DNA of 64,000 nt from Gammaproteobacteria bacterium LSUCC0096 (GCA_008087055.1 VIEA01000001.1:1364014-1428013); one strand, 5' to 3'; counted from the stretch's first letter, positions 37,964 through 48,500 are shown. Numbers and translations: made by a program. The notes: generated by a model from the sequence alone, not told the origin.

Positions 37964-38505
37964 TAAAATTCAGGGTCCCAATCGACCCGGATCAAACGTT
38001 CAGCCAAATTCACATCTAAGACGGTTTGGCTGATAAACGGAATTAACCGCTCATTCCGATCAATACTTTCAGCATCACCGCGGACGACTAACACATCATT
38101 CGCACCAGTCGGCATCACTGTTTTCACAACACCAAGCATCGCATTGCTCAGTGTCTCGACGCGACACCCTTCGAGGTCACGCCAATAAAACTCATCGTTG
38201 CTGAGTTGCGGAAGATGGCTTTTATCCACTTCAACTAAGCAGTTCACCAGCGACTCAATGCTGGTACGGTCGGGAAAACCGACCAGTCTCACGACAAACC
38301 CTTTGTCGCGCAGCTTCCATACTTCGGGAGCTGTTTCAATGCGTTCTATCGCAGGCCTTCCGCTGACTCGATCAGCCGGCCGCGTCAAAACCCAAGGTGT
38401 CCACTCAAACACCGAGGCTGGGTCGTCAGTAAAACTGTCCATCCACACCCAACCCTGTACGCCATAGGGAGATCGAATTCGCCCTACGACCATCCGATCA
38501 GCCAT
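37963..38505 (-). CDS. rimM: Ribosome maturation factor RimM
   Basis: This 180-residue protein has the start [31 protein letters not shown] at the PRC-barrel and C-terminal [23 protein letters not shown]. It helps mature the 30S head domain. It overlaps rpsP and trmD by one base each. Confidence 0.96.
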   Translation of the reverse strand: MADRMVVGRIRSPYGVQGWVWMDSFTDDPASVFEWTPWVLTRPADRVSGRPAIERIETAPEVWKLRDKGFVVRLVGFPDRTSIESLVNCLVEVDKSHLPQLSNDEFYWRDLEGCRVETLSNAMLGVVKTVMPTGANDVLVVRGDAESIDRNERLIPFISQTVLDVNLAERLIRVDWDPEF

Positions 38506-38753
38506 TAGGCTGCCTGACGCGCGTCCTTGAGCAAACGCTTCACGCGATCAGAAGTCTTCGCACCCAAGCCAATCCAGTGATCAACTCGCTCAAGGTCCAC
38601 ACGCAGACGCTCTGCCTGGCCTTGTGCCATTGGGTTAAAGAAACCGATACGCTCAATGAAGCGACCATCACGCGCATTTCTGTGATCCGTCACCGTCAGG
38701 TGATAGAAAGGACGCTTCTTAGAACCGCCGCGTGAAAGACGAATCGTTACCAT
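38505..38753 (-). CDS. rpsP: 30S ribosomal protein S16
   Basis: This 82-residue protein begins [19 protein letters not shown] and contains [14 protein letters not shown] and [19 protein letters not shown], the standard S16 pattern. First gene of the operon; a TTCG-loop hairpin lies in its leader. Confidence 0.97.
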   Translation of the reverse strand: MVTIRLSRGGSKKRPFYHLTVTDHRNARDGRFIERIGFFNPMAQGQAERLRVDLERVDHWIGLGAKTSDRVKRLLKDARQAA

Positions 38754-38773
38754 GTTCTCTCAATCCTGTGTTC

Positions 38774-38787
38774 GCTCTCGAAAGAGC
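38774..38787 (-). promoter_or_regulatory. Small hairpin in the ffh-rpsP gap
   Basis: GCTCT-TTCG-AGAGC (minus strand) forms a 5-bp stem with a very stable UUCG loop. No U tract follows, so it is more likely a leader or processing structure than a terminator. Confidence 0.3.
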
Positions 38788-38830
38788 CTAAAATTCAAAG
38801 GCGCGCAATGATAATGACTTTGTGTGCAAC

Positions 38831-40198
38831 TTACAACCGTGGCATACCACCAGGAGGCATCATTCCTGAAATTCCGCGCATCATTTTCTGCATCCCACCT
38901 TTTTTGCCGACTTTTTTCATCATTTTCGACATCTGTTTGTGTTGTTTCAAAACTTTATTGACTTCCTGCACATCGGTGCCTGAACCAGCAGCGATCCGCT
39001 GTTTACGGGAACCATTAATTACTTCTGGATCACGGCGCTCGATAGGCGTCATTGAATTGATCACGGCTTCCATGCGAACGAATTGCTTTTCGTCGACCTG
39101 ATTCTGCATTTGAGCGCCCATCTGCCCCATTCCCGGCATTTTTTCTAAAAGAGCCTTCATGCCACCCATGTTGCGCATTTGCTGCAACTGATCTCGAAAG
39201 TCCTCGAGATCGAATCCCTTTCCTTTAAGGACTTTTCTTGCAACTTTCTCAGCTTTTTCTTTATCAAGCTTCTGCTCGGCCTCTTCGATGAGGCCCATGA
39301 TGTCGCCCATTCCGAGAATCCGGGAGGCCAATCGATCGGGATGAAATGCTTCAAGGCCATCGACCGTCTCACCGACACCCATGAACTTGATGGGTTGCCC
39401 TGTGATCGTTTTGACAGATAGTGCCGCACCACCACGTGCGTCACCGTCTGCCTTGGTCAAAATCACACCAGTGAGCGGTAGAACATCAGAAAATGCTTTG
39501 GCTGTATTCGCAGCATCCTGGCCTGTCATTGCATCAACAACGAACAATGTTTCGACAGGATTCAGCGCCTGATGAAGACCTGAGATTTCTTTCATCATTT
39601 CCTCATCGATACCTAAACGACCTGCGGTATCAACAAGGAGCACATCGTAAGCCGCAGACTCAGCTTTCTGCAGAGCGGATTGCGCTAGTGCGATAGGGGT
39701 TTGATCAGGCGTCGACGGAAACACATCGACTTCAATTTGTGCACCAAGTGTTGCCAGTTGCTCCATCGCTGCCGGGCGATACACGTCAACGCTGACCAAC
39801 AAAACCTTCTTCTTCTCACGATTGGTCAAGAATTTAGCGAGCTTAGCTGCCGTTGTGGTTTTACCCGCACCTTGAAGGCCAGCCAATAAAACGATTGCCG
39901 GCGGACGCTGTGCAAGATTCAACGATTCTGACGGCCCACCAAGAACAGCCTCGAGCTCGCTTTGAACAACTTTTAGAAACTGCTGACCAGGTGTCAGGCT
40001 TGCTCGGACCTCTCGACCCAAGGCTCGGGTACGCACCTGAGAGACAAACTGCTTAACAACAGGCAATGCAACGTCAGCTTCTAACAACGCTTTGCGGACT
40101 TCTTTGAGCGTACTCGCTATATTATCTTCCGTCAGACGGGCTTTTTTGCCCATGGACTGTAGTGTCTTCGAAAGACGTTCACTTAATGAATTAAACAT
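38831..40198 (-). CDS. ffh: Signal recognition particle protein Ffh
   Basis: This 455-residue SRP54 GTPase has the N domain, G domain (AGLQGAGKTTTAAKLA, DTAGRLGIDEEMM, LTKADGDARGG) and a Met-rich M domain (GGMQKMMRGISGMMPPGG) that binds signal sequences and SRP RNA. It targets membrane proteins with FtsY. No SRP RNA is seen nearby. Confidence 0.97.
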   Translation of the reverse strand: MFNSLSERLSKTLQSMGKKARLTEDNIASTLKEVRKALLEADVALPVVKQFVSQVRTRALGREVRASLTPGQQFLKVVQSELEAVLGGPSESLNLAQRPPAIVLLAGLQGAGKTTTAAKLAKFLTNREKKKVLLVSVDVYRPAAMEQLATLGAQIEVDVFPSTPDQTPIALAQSALQKAESAAYDVLLVDTAGRLGIDEEMMKEISGLHQALNPVETLFVVDAMTGQDAANTAKAFSDVLPLTGVILTKADGDARGGAALSVKTITGQPIKFMGVGETVDGLEAFHPDRLASRILGMGDIMGLIEEAEQKLDKEKAEKVARKVLKGKGFDLEDFRDQLQQMRNMGGMKALLEKMPGMGQMGAQMQNQVDEKQFVRMEAVINSMTPIERRDPEVINGSRKQRIAAGSGTDVQEVNKVLKQHKQMSKMMKKVGKKGGMQKMMRGISGMMPPGGMPRL

Positions 40199-40259
40199 GT
40201 GATCTCTTTAGCATGGAGTTCGAACGCACTATGATAACGAAAAATCGACTCAGAGTAGG

Positions 40260-41051
40260 ATGATGTCTTTATTAGTTCCGGGATTACTTGCGACATCAGT
40301 GCTGTTTGCATCAGGAATCCGCCAGTTTAATGCGTTTAAAAAGGGTGAAGTCCGCGATGCTACTTCACTGTTGCTTGGTATCGCAGGCTGTGCTCTTTCA
40401 GTCTTCTTGGTCGTTCAAGGCTTGGGCGACAATGGCGGCAGACCAACCACCGGGCTGATGGGCACATTACTCGGCGCTCTTCTTTTACTCATCGTCCTCG
40501 GATCGAGTTTTAAACATCCGGTCAATGCACTGTTAATCGGGGTCGCTCCACTGACTGGCCTCTTTACACTGATCACTTCAGTGATGGGCCCAGTGTCAAG
40601 CCAACTAAACCCGCTGAACTTTGAGACCGCTGTGCATGTCGCGACCTCGATCGTGGCCTACGGAGCAATCGCGTATGCGGGGACTCTCGCTATTTCGTTA
40701 TCCTGGCAACACGCCAAACTCAAAGAACGACCACTCTCGCCCTTGATCGCCGCCCTTCCGCCGTTAGATGCAATGGAGCATTTATTTTTACGGACAGTGC
40801 AAACCGCCTGGTTGGTATTAACAGTCGCACTTCTCACTGGCGTTTTTTATGTCGAAGATTTCTGGGCGCAACACCTTGCCCACAAAACAGCGCTATCTGT
40901 CATCGCATGGTGCGGAATGGCGCTTGCACTCTGGCAACATTTTAAAGAAGGCGGTGTCACCGGCACCATGAGAAAAACTGCAATTGCTGCCGCGGCCCTC
41001 CTATGCATCGGCTATCTTGGTAGCAAAGCGATTTTGGAATTTATTCTGTGA
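40260..41051 (+). CDS. CcsA/YpjD-family cytochrome c assembly membrane protein
   Basis: This 263-residue protein has about eight helices and conserved His residues (FETAVHVATSIVAYGAIAYAG, HLAHKTALSVIAW), the pattern of the YpjD branch of the CcsA heme-handling family. The neighbourhood (divergent from ffh, followed by a CorB/CorC-like gene) is the usual one in gammaproteobacteria. The exact role of YpjD is unsettled. The start is ATGATG. Confidence 0.85.
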   Translation: MMSLLVPGLLATSVLFASGIRQFNAFKKGEVRDATSLLLGIAGCALSVFLVVQGLGDNGGRPTTGLMGTLLGALLLLIVLGSSFKHPVNALLIGVAPLTGLFTLITSVMGPVSSQLNPLNFETAVHVATSIVAYGAIAYAGTLAISLSWQHAKLKERPLSPLIAALPPLDAMEHLFLRTVQTAWLVLTVALLTGVFYVEDFWAQHLAHKTALSVIAWCGMALALWQHFKEGGVTGTMRKTAIAAAALLCIGYLGSKAILEFIL

Positions 41052-41063
41052 TGGACTCTGCTT

Positions 41064-42359
41064 TTGAGTGATATCTCTAACGAATTTCTGTTTGGAATTC
41101 TTGTTCTTCTCATTGTCTTATCAGGATTCTTCTCGAGTTCAGAGACCGGTCTCATGGCAATCAACCGCGTGCGACTTCAACACCAGGCTGAGGAAGGTTC
41201 AAGAACAGCATCCAGAATCCTCTCGTTGCTGGAGCGCCCCGATCGCTTAATCGGACTCATTTTGATCGGCAACAACTTCGTTAATATCCTGGCATCAGCG
41301 ATTGCGACCGTGCTTGCGGTACGTATTTTTGGAGATGCGGGGGTCGCTATTGCAACGGGCGCCCTGACACTTGTTATTTTGATCTTTGCCGAGGTCACAC
41401 CAAAGACTTTTGCTGCACTCCATCCTGAGCGCATTGCAGGACCAGCAAGTTTCATCTTGCTCCCTTTACTGCGAATCACGTACCCACTCGTTTGGACGAC
41501 GAACCTATTATCCAATGGATTACTGAGACTTCTCGGAATCAATCCCGAGAGCTCAAACCGAGATCGCCTGACCAAAGAAGAGTTGCGGACTTTAATGATG
41601 CAAAGTGGGCACCGGATCCCAGCTCGACGCCACGGGATGCTGCTATCTATTTTGGATCTCGAAAAAGTACAGGTCGATGAGATCATGGTTCCTCGCGGGG
41701 AAATCATCGGACTCGATTTGACTGATGAAGTCGATGAACTCGTAAACCAATTGCGCTCAACGCAACACACTCGTCTCCCGGTTTTCAATGAAGATATCGA
41801 AGACCTCGTTGGTATTTTGCACGCTCGGACAGCGCTTAAACTTCTGGATGATTCCGAGCTCTTACGTGACGAACAGGAATTCAAGAATCGTATTGTCGAG
41901 TTATGCGAAGAACCTTACTTTGTTCCATTGAGCGCCGCTTTGCACACCCAACTCTTCAACTTCCAGAAAGAACGCGAACGCTTGGCCGTCGTAGTCGATG
42001 AATACGGTGAAATTGAGGGCTTGGTCACAATCGATGACATTCTTGAAGAAATTGTTGGTGAATTCACCACTGACCACATTCAAGAAACGTCCCCAGACGT
42101 CCATCCACAAGATGACGGCACCTATATCATTGATGGCTCAGCAACTGTCCGTGATCTGAATCGGATCCTTGAGTGGGAATTACCAACGGACGGACCCCGA
42201 ACAGTTAGTGGTGTGATCGTTGAATTATTGGAATTCATCCCTGAGAACAGTCTCGGAATTCAGTATGGCGACTACCGCCTTGAAGTGTTGGCGATTCAAG
42301 ATAACCGGGTTCGCTCAGTCAAAGCCTGGAAGGTCGATTCAGAAGGGTTTGATCAGTAG
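41064..42359 (+). CDS. CNNM/CorC-family membrane protein with CBS domains (CorB/YfjD-like)
   Basis: This 431-residue protein has a DUF21 membrane domain (about 5-190; GFFSSSETGLMAINRVRLQ, FAEVTPKTFAALHPE), two CBS domains (about 205-335; VDEIMVPRGEII, LAVVVDEYGEIEGLVTIDDILEEIVGE) and a CorC/HlyC C-terminal domain. It is linked to magnesium homeostasis. The start is a TTG at 41064; no in-frame ATG is better. Its 3' end overlaps the convergent NUDIX gene by 41 nt. Confidence 0.88.
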   Translation: MSDISNEFLFGILVLLIVLSGFFSSSETGLMAINRVRLQHQAEEGSRTASRILSLLERPDRLIGLILIGNNFVNILASAIATVLAVRIFGDAGVAIATGALTLVILIFAEVTPKTFAALHPERIAGPASFILLPLLRITYPLVWTTNLLSNGLLRLLGINPESSNRDRLTKEELRTLMMQSGHRIPARRHGMLLSILDLEKVQVDEIMVPRGEIIGLDLTDEVDELVNQLRSTQHTRLPVFNEDIEDLVGILHARTALKLLDDSELLRDEQEFKNRIVELCEEPYFVPLSAALHTQLFNFQKERERLAVVVDEYGEIEGLVTIDDILEEIVGEFTTDHIQETSPDVHPQDDGTYIIDGSATVRDLNRILEWELPTDGPRTVSGVIVELLEFIPENSLGIQYGDYRLEVLAIQDNRVRSVKAWKVDSEGFDQ

Positions 42360-42906
42360 CGACTGTCTGAAAGAAATCTCGAACGATGAGCGCAGTTAAG
42401 CCCCAGATTTCTTCGTTTTCGTAACGCCACCTTGGCATCCATACCTCAGGTGAGCGATGACGACTCACATCAAATGTCGGTGTTTGTTCAAAAAACTCCG
42501 TCATTGGCATCGTAAACACCCGGGCAATTTCTTGTTCTTTGGGCGCCCCGACTAAGAGATCATCTGACCAAAATACACATGGAATCACTGACAACTGATG
42601 CAAACTTTCGATCGGTTTCAGATAGCCTAGACAGTGGTTTTCTGTCAAAGACAAACCGGTTTCCTCGTCAAGCTCACGTAATGCCGCTTTCACAACCGAC
42701 GGATCATCTAACTCGATTTTTCCGCCGGGTAATGACACTTCTCCGGCATGTTTTCTCAAATGGGGAGCTTTGACACAGAGGGTCAAGCTCGGGCGCGCAG
42801 CTCCTGAAATCACGAAGGCTACCGCAGCATGTCCCCGACACATATCGAGGTGCGCTGGTTCTCGTTTTAATAGTTTTTCTCGAACACTCTGTTTCGTCAC
42901 ATGCAT
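42319..42906 (-). CDS. NUDIX hydrolase, CoA pyrophosphatase type (NudL-like)
   Basis: From MHVTKQSVREKLL the product is 195 residues. The NUDIX box reads SLPGGKIELDDPSVVKAALRELDEETGL, and the lead-in LRKHAGEVSLPGGK is typical of CoA-type members. It probably cleaves CoA derivatives. A longer frame to 43032 overlaps the divergent NUDIX gene and is rejected. Confidence 0.85.
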   Translation of the reverse strand: MHVTKQSVREKLLKREPAHLDMCRGHAAVAFVISGAARPSLTLCVKAPHLRKHAGEVSLPGGKIELDDPSVVKAALRELDEETGLSLTENHCLGYLKPIESLHQLSVIPCVFWSDDLLVGAPKEQEIARVFTMPMTEFFEQTPTFDVSRHRSPEVWMPRWRYENEEIWGLTALIVRDFFQTVATDQTLLNRPSRL

Positions 42907-42940
42907 TTGGTTAGTATAGGAACAAACACGGGAGAGCCCT

Positions 42941-43492
42941 ATGAACTTTTGCTCAAATTGTGGTGCCGCAACCATTCGACGCGTTCCGGAAGGCGACAAT
43001 CGGCCGCGAGATCTATGTGACCAATGCGGCACGATTCATTACCAGAACCCAAAGATCATTGCTGGATGTGTGGTACTTGAGAACGACAAGGTCCTTCTCT
43101 GCAAAAGAGCGATTGAGCCACGTTACGGACTCTGGACACTTCCCGCTGGATTCATGGAAAACGGTGAGACCGTAGCTCAGGCCGCTTTAAGAGAGACATG
43201 GGAGGAAGCACGTGCGACCCCTGATCTTGATCAGTTATATGTCGTCACATCCATTCCAACAATCAGCCAAGTCTATATGCTGTATTTGGCTTTTCTGACC
43301 AACGGCCAATATGGCTCAGGCCCTGAAAGTTTGGAGACAAAACTCTTTAGCATGGATGAGATCCCATGGGATGAACTGGCATTTCATACGGTCCGCGACG
43401 CACTGACTCAACTGAAGAGCGACCTCGAAATAGGGACATTTTCGTTGCACTGTATTGATCGCGACGAGACACCGATATCGGCACGCGTTTAA
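42941..43492 (+). CDS. NUDIX hydrolase with N-terminal zinc ribbon
   Basis: This 183-residue protein starts MNFCSNCGAATIRR, and a second pair LCDQCG completes a four-Cys zinc ribbon. The NUDIX box FMENGETVAQAALRETWEEA follows at about residues 70-90. It is similar to ADP-ribose/NADH pyrophosphatase-like members. The last Gly of the box is replaced. The two NUDIX genes are divergent with a 34-nt gap. Confidence 0.87.
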   Translation: MNFCSNCGAATIRRVPEGDNRPRDLCDQCGTIHYQNPKIIAGCVVLENDKVLLCKRAIEPRYGLWTLPAGFMENGETVAQAALRETWEEARATPDLDQLYVVTSIPTISQVYMLYLAFLTNGQYGSGPESLETKLFSMDEIPWDELAFHTVRDALTQLKSDLEIGTFSLHCIDRDETPISARV

Positions 43493-43812
43493 GTTCGAGG
43501 AGTCGGGTCCTCAACGCGAATCAAATCAAACGCCGGCTCCTCATAGGGATGCGACGAATACAATGCATCCTTAACAGCACTGATCAAGTTGTCCGGCACC
43601 AACATCTCGACCCTCCACTCTGCGACTCGTTCGATCATGCCAACCGCACCGATATGCGGATTCGCTGATTCATTTGGCAAAAACTGACCCGTTCCCTGAC
43701 ATTCCCAAGAACAGTGACTGTAGGCGCCGAGCGAACCAGCGCCCGCTTCGAAGAGCGCATTCTTCACATGCTCTTTTGCGTTATCTGGAATGAACACAAT
43801 CAGTTTGTACAT
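43489..43812 (-). CDS. NIF3/YqfO-like small protein
   Basis: From MYKLIVFIPDNAKEHV the product is 107 residues. ALFEAGAGSLGAYSHCSWECQGTGQF and SSHPYEEPAFDLIRVED match the CutA-like domain found inserted in YqfO and as a stand-alone protein in gammaproteobacteria. The ATG at 43812 has AAAGGAG 6 nt upstream. The longer frame upstream is hydrophobic, AT-rich and lacks family similarity. Function is unknown. Confidence 0.82.
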   Translation of the reverse strand: MYKLIVFIPDNAKEHVKNALFEAGAGSLGAYSHCSWECQGTGQFLPNESANPHIGAVGMIERVAEWRVEMLVPDNLISAVKDALYSSHPYEEPAFDLIRVEDPTPRT

Positions 43813-44042
43813 CGCCATCTCCTTTGTGATAACAGAATACCAGACGCCAACCTGTCTAAGTTTTAGATTAAAAAAATAGACAAAACCGAAACAAAAAAAC
43901 ATCACCAAAAGATAATTCCGAAAAAAATTCCTGAATTTCACAGATTTAGTTCGAAAACAGTTGACGACCCAGAAAAATAATAGCAATGTTCAGGACATTA
44001 ATTGGACAAACAACCCTACGGATAGAGAGAAGAGGTGATCCC
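43813..44042. other. Gene-free AT-rich region upstream of csrA
   Basis: This is the longest gene-free stretch in the window (230 bp). It contains several A runs on the plus strand, a TTGACG at 43961 that could be a -35 (no convincing -10), and three GGA motifs near csrA. No RNA gene or long hairpin was seen. Confidence 0.6.
43993..44022 (+). promoter_or_regulatory. Candidate CsrA-binding GGA motifs in the csrA leader
   Basis: GGA occurs at 43993, 44004 and 44020 in caGGAca, ttGGAca and acGGAta. The last is close to the CsrA consensus ACnGGAnGU core. Spacing of 11 and 16 nt would suit dimer bridging and suggests autorepression, as known in E. coli csrA. Confidence 0.35.
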
Positions 44043-44246
44043 ATGTTGGTATTAACCCGTAAAATTGGTGAAAAAGTAATGATCGGCGATGATGTATCTG
44101 TCACGATCTTGGGGCTTTTTGGTAACCACGTGCGTCTTGGCATCAACGCACCAAAGTCAGTCGACATTCACCGTGAAGAGATCTACGTCAAGATTCAGAA
44201 CGAAAACCAGGAATCGGACACACAACAGATCGCAATCGGCCAGTAA
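44043..44246 (+). CDS. csrA: Carbon storage regulator CsrA
   Basis: The 67-residue protein begins [18 protein letters not shown] and continues [19 protein letters not shown], the standard RNA-binding beta dimer with the conserved Arg of the binding face. It controls translation of many messages by binding GGA motifs. The start is the ATG with AGAGG upstream, not the GTG-like start 19 codons earlier. Confidence 0.96.
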   Translation: MLVLTRKIGEKVMIGDDVSVTILGLFGNHVRLGINAPKSVDIHREEIYVKIQNENQESDTQQIAIGQ

Positions 44247-44261
44247 TCCTCTGGTCTCCTC

Positions 44262-44306
44262 GGGGAGCCACGTGTAATCTCACACGACATGAACAAAAGG
44301 CTCCCC
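44262..44306 (+). promoter_or_regulatory. Nested hairpin before the second RND adaptor gene
   Basis: GGGGAGCC (44262-44269) pairs with GGCTCCCC (44299-44306), and inside it CGTGT (44271) pairs with ACACG (44282). The outer stem ends right at the ATG at 44307 and covers the AAAGG spacer. It could hide the start region or end the csrA message. There is no U tract. Confidence 0.4.
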
Positions 44307-45536
44307 ATGACACGCATTCCATTGAAATCGTTTGTCGTCGGCCTGGCTATATTTGGCGCGGGTATTGGCGGATTTGTATTACTGACACAATCGAAACCTT
44401 CTGCAGCTGTGCGAGAAGCGCCCGCTGCTGTTTGGCGAGTTTCAACCGAAGTCATTGAACTAAAAACAGTATCGCCAGTGTTTAACGGATTTGGGACGAT
44501 CGAAAATCCAGATACGCAAACGCTCAAAGCGCGGATCGCGACTGACGTTGCCTCTCTAAGAGTTCGCGAAGGTGCACGCGTTAGTGCTAACGAAGTCCTT
44601 ATGGAGCTCGATGCGGTCGATGCCGAAATCAAACTTTCACAGGCTAAAGCGAATTTAGCCGATGCAAAAGCGAACCTCATCGCACTCGACGCAACTGAAT
44701 CAAAGGATCAAGAGGCACTGCAACTCGATCAAGAAGCACTCGATATTTTAGAACACAAACTATCCCGCATTCAGGATCTGAAACAGCGTAATCTTGCTAG
44801 CGAACAAGACCTCGATACAGCGCGACAGGCTGTTGTCACTCAAAAACTTCAGATTAACCGGCGTGAGCTCGCATTAGCGACCGTCGACTCGAAGCGCGCC
44901 CAATTAAAAACAGCGATTCAACGATTTGAGGCGGAGGCGCGGGCGGCGACCCGCGATTTCGAGTCAACTGCAGTACGGGCACCCACAGATGGCCAGGTTA
45001 TTGAAGTCAATGTCGTTGCCGGCGATCGCGTCCAATCCAATCAAAATCTCGCAATCTTTGCCCCAGATTCTGGACGCGAAATTCGTGTTCAAGTCCCTGC
45101 AGTTGTCGGACAGACCCTGTCCCAAGCCTTAATCAAAAAAGAACCAGTCAGTGCAAAGACTGATCGCAACCACCAATTGTCATTAACACGGGTGAGCGGC
45201 GCAGTCCGTGACAACACAGGTTCTATCGATGCGTTCTTCACATCCGATGAGCCCCTTCCCCCAACCGGAACGGTGATCTCTGTGTCGATCCAATTGGCAG
45301 CAGAGCCGGATGTCGTCGTCTTACCTACTGACGCGCTCTATGGGGGTAATCTGATTTATCGCATCACCCCATCGAATACGTTGGAGGCGATTTCAGTTGA
45401 ACGTCTCGGACAACGCCCTGGACCAGAGAAAACCGAAGTGTTAGTCCGCTCGTCGTTGCTCGTCACCGGTGATCGAATTCTCGTCTCGCGCCTACCAGCA
45501 GCTGTGACAGGCCTGCACGTTGAGGTTATCCAGTGA
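44307..45536 (+). CDS. RND periplasmic adaptor (second pump)
   Basis: This product is about 409 residues with one N-terminal membrane anchor (SFVVGLAIFGAGIGGFVLL), then a lipoyl half (LRVREGARVSANEVLMELD), a long coiled coil (about 100-215) and the second half (GQVIEVNVVAGDRVQSNQNLAIF). It connects the following RND transporter to an outer-membrane channel. The ATG at 44307 has AAAGG 6 nt before it; an ATG at 44289 lacks a ribosome-binding site but remains possible. It overlaps the transporter gene by GTGA. Confidence 0.87.
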   Translation: MTRIPLKSFVVGLAIFGAGIGGFVLLTQSKPSAAVREAPAAVWRVSTEVIELKTVSPVFNGFGTIENPDTQTLKARIATDVASLRVREGARVSANEVLMELDAVDAEIKLSQAKANLADAKANLIALDATESKDQEALQLDQEALDILEHKLSRIQDLKQRNLASEQDLDTARQAVVTQKLQINRRELALATVDSKRAQLKTAIQRFEAEARAATRDFESTAVRAPTDGQVIEVNVVAGDRVQSNQNLAIFAPDSGREIRVQVPAVVGQTLSQALIKKEPVSAKTDRNHQLSLTRVSGAVRDNTGSIDAFFTSDEPLPPTGTVISVSIQLAAEPDVVVLPTDALYGGNLIYRITPSNTLEAISVERLGQRPGPEKTEVLVRSSLLVTGDRILVSRLPAAVTGLHVEVIQ

Positions 45537-48500
45537 TCGGATTTGTACACATGTTTGCTAAACATCGTGTCGCTGCCAACTTACTGATGGTGATTATGAT
45601 CATCGCCGGTGCAATCGGCGTGGATCGCTTGAGAACACAGTTCTTTCCAACGTTCGAACTCGACATTATTACTGTCTCAGTTGCATGGCCTGGAGCGACC
45701 GCGGAAGATGTGCAAGAAGGGCTCACTGTTCCGATCGAGAATGCGATCGAAGAATTAGCGGTCATTGATTCGATCGATGCCACCAGCCAGTTTGGATCTG
45801 CAAGTTTTCGTATCGAACTCGTCGAAGGCACGAATCTCTCACAAGCTCTCGATGATATTAGCCAACGGATCGATCAAAACCTGACGCTACCTGAGGGCGC
45901 TGAAGACCCAATGGTATCTTCGTTGACCCGGTATGAAGACATCTCCAACCTACTAATCACCGGCCCCCTGACGCCTTTTGAGCTTCAAAAGCTTGCACTT
46001 CAAGCAGAGCAAGAACTTCTCGCGCGCGGTATTCGCAAGGTCGACTTTCGAGGTTTACCGACCCGTGAAATGCAGATCGAGACGACTGCAGAGACGCTTG
46101 CCTCACTCGGACTGACTTTAGACACGCTAGCCGATCGCATACTCACCCAAGCACGCGATCTGCCGGCAGGAACCGCCGGTCGTGATGATGGCGAACGACA
46201 GCTCAGAAGTCTCGAACAGGGACGGAGCCAAACAGATATTTCGAATACACTGATTGCGCTTGATGGCTCGCCAATCGGAACTCGACTTGGCGATATCGCC
46301 ATTGTGCGTGATCGCGTCGATCCAAAAGCACCCTATCTCACCTACAAAGGTCAGCCTGCCGTCGAGATTATTCCGCAGCGCACGGAGAATGATTCAACTC
46401 TCGCAATGGCTGAAATTACCAATCAATGGATTGCCGAGGCGCAACCGTTACTACCAAGTGGTACCCAGCTTATCGTTCTCGATGAGCGCTGGCAGTATCT
46501 AAACGATCGAATCAATTTGCTGCTCGAAAATGGACTGACCGGTTTACTGTTTGTCGTCATCATTTTGTATCTCTTTTTAAATCAACGCGTCGCATTCTGG
46601 GTCACTCTTGGAATTCCAGTTTCATTTCTGGCGACGCTAGCCATTCTTTGGATGATCGGTGGCACCATCAACATGATCAGTCTATTCGGCATGATCATGG
46701 CGCTTGGAGTCATTGTGGATGATGCGATTGTTGTTGCTGAAGACACACTATCCCTCTACCAATCAGGACAAACACCGCTGAACGCAGCATTACACGGCTC
46801 AGAGCGTATGCTTGCACCCGTTGTCTCATCGAGCTTGACCACCATTGCCGCCTTCTCACCACTCCTGATTGTGGGTGGAATTATTGGCTCGATTCTGAAA
46901 GATATTCCCATCATCGTGATTTGTGTCATTGTGGCGTCATTGATCGAATGCTTTTTGATTCTTCCAGGCCACCTGCAGCAGAGTCTTAATCGCGGACACC
47001 GCCACGACGAGGGAAAAATCAGGCAAGCACTGGACCGCGGGTTCATCCATTTCCGCGACAATGTGTTTAAACCATTCGTAGGAACAATCTTAAAAGCGCC
47101 AGCGCTGACTTTGGTCACAGCGCTCACCTTGTTCGTTCTTTCCATCGGATTAATTTCCGGAGGACGCGTTAAGTTCACATTCTTCCCATCGATCGATGGC
47201 ACTACGCTGTGGGCTGGAGCTCAGTTCACGACAGGGACCACGCCTCAGGAAGTGGATCAATTCCTCAACCACCTCGAAGACACCGCCCAGGCTGTCAATG
47301 ACGAGTTTGGCGGCACAGTCATCCGTCATACGCTGCAGCAACATCGGCAACTGTCAGCGCCTGGCGTCCGAGGAGGAACTGGAGATCATTACGGAACACT
47401 GAAGGTAATCCTTACAGGAGAGCTTGAGGGTCCACCGAACGACGCGATCATTGATGCATGGCGAGCCAAGATCAAATTACCTGGCGGTATTGAGAAATTC
47501 TCCATTCGACAAGCACAAGGTGGGCCACCATCGAAGCCCATCGAAATTAAGTTGACTGGCGGTAATGCCGAAATTCTCAAAGCCGCTTCGCTGGAGATAC
47601 AAGATGCGCTCAGGCGCTATCCCGGCGTCTCAAATATCGACGATGATCTCCCATTTGGCGCAGAACAATTGGTGGTTAAATTGACCCCGCAGGGGCGTCA
47701 GTTAAATCTCAGTTCACAGCAGCTCGCACGCCAGTTACGTAGTGCATTTGAGGGGCGAACTCTGCAGACATTTTATGAGGATGGAATTGAAATTGACGTC
47801 CTGCTTTCACTCTCTGAAACCGAACGTGACCGACTCGCAACGCTCGATCAACTCCCAATCATCACACCGAATGGAACCATCGTCCCGCTCCCGGTGGTGG
47901 CTTCATTTGAAGCCCGACGAGGGCTTGATGAATTGCGACGCACAGATGGGCAAATGAGTATCGTAGTGAGTGCTGATGTGAATAATCTCACTGCTAACGC
48001 GGCAGAAATTTTGACTGATGTACGCACGAATGCACTACCAGAAATCACAGCCAAGTACGGATTAAAATCCAATATTCAAGGTCGCGCCCAAGACCGAGAA
48101 GAAACCTTTGCAGATATGAAAGTGGGTGTACTGGTTGCGCTGACCATGATTTACATCATTCTTGCCTGGGTCTTCTCGAGCTACTCCTGGCCATTTGCTG
48201 TTTTGATCGCAATCCCTCTCGGACTGACTGGCGCGATCGGTGGTCATTGGCTGATGGGGCTCGACCTCACTGTACTGTCATTGTTTGGATTCTTTGGGCT
48301 GTCTGGAATTGTGATCAACGACTCGATCGTATTAGTGGATACTTATCGTCGCTTAATCCAGGCAGGTGAAGATCACATGGAGGCAATCGTTAAGGCGAGT
48401 TGTCTCAGATTTCGAGCTGTCTTGGTCACCTCATTGACGACCATTGCTGGTCTTACACCGATCTTATTTGAGACATCACCACAGGCACAGTTTCTCATCC

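Noticed and set aside
41177-41884. 235-codon minus-strand ORF inside the CorB/CorC-like gene
   Set aside because: Very Ser- and Arg-rich antisense shadow of a clearly coding frame.
42907-43032. N-terminal extension of the NudL-like gene
   Set aside because: It overlaps the divergent zinc-ribbon NUDIX gene and is not family-like.
43813-43986. Hydrophobic N-terminal extension of the NIF3-like protein
   Set aside because: It comes from AT-rich non-coding DNA; the ATG at 43812 has a clear ribosome-binding site and the family starts there.
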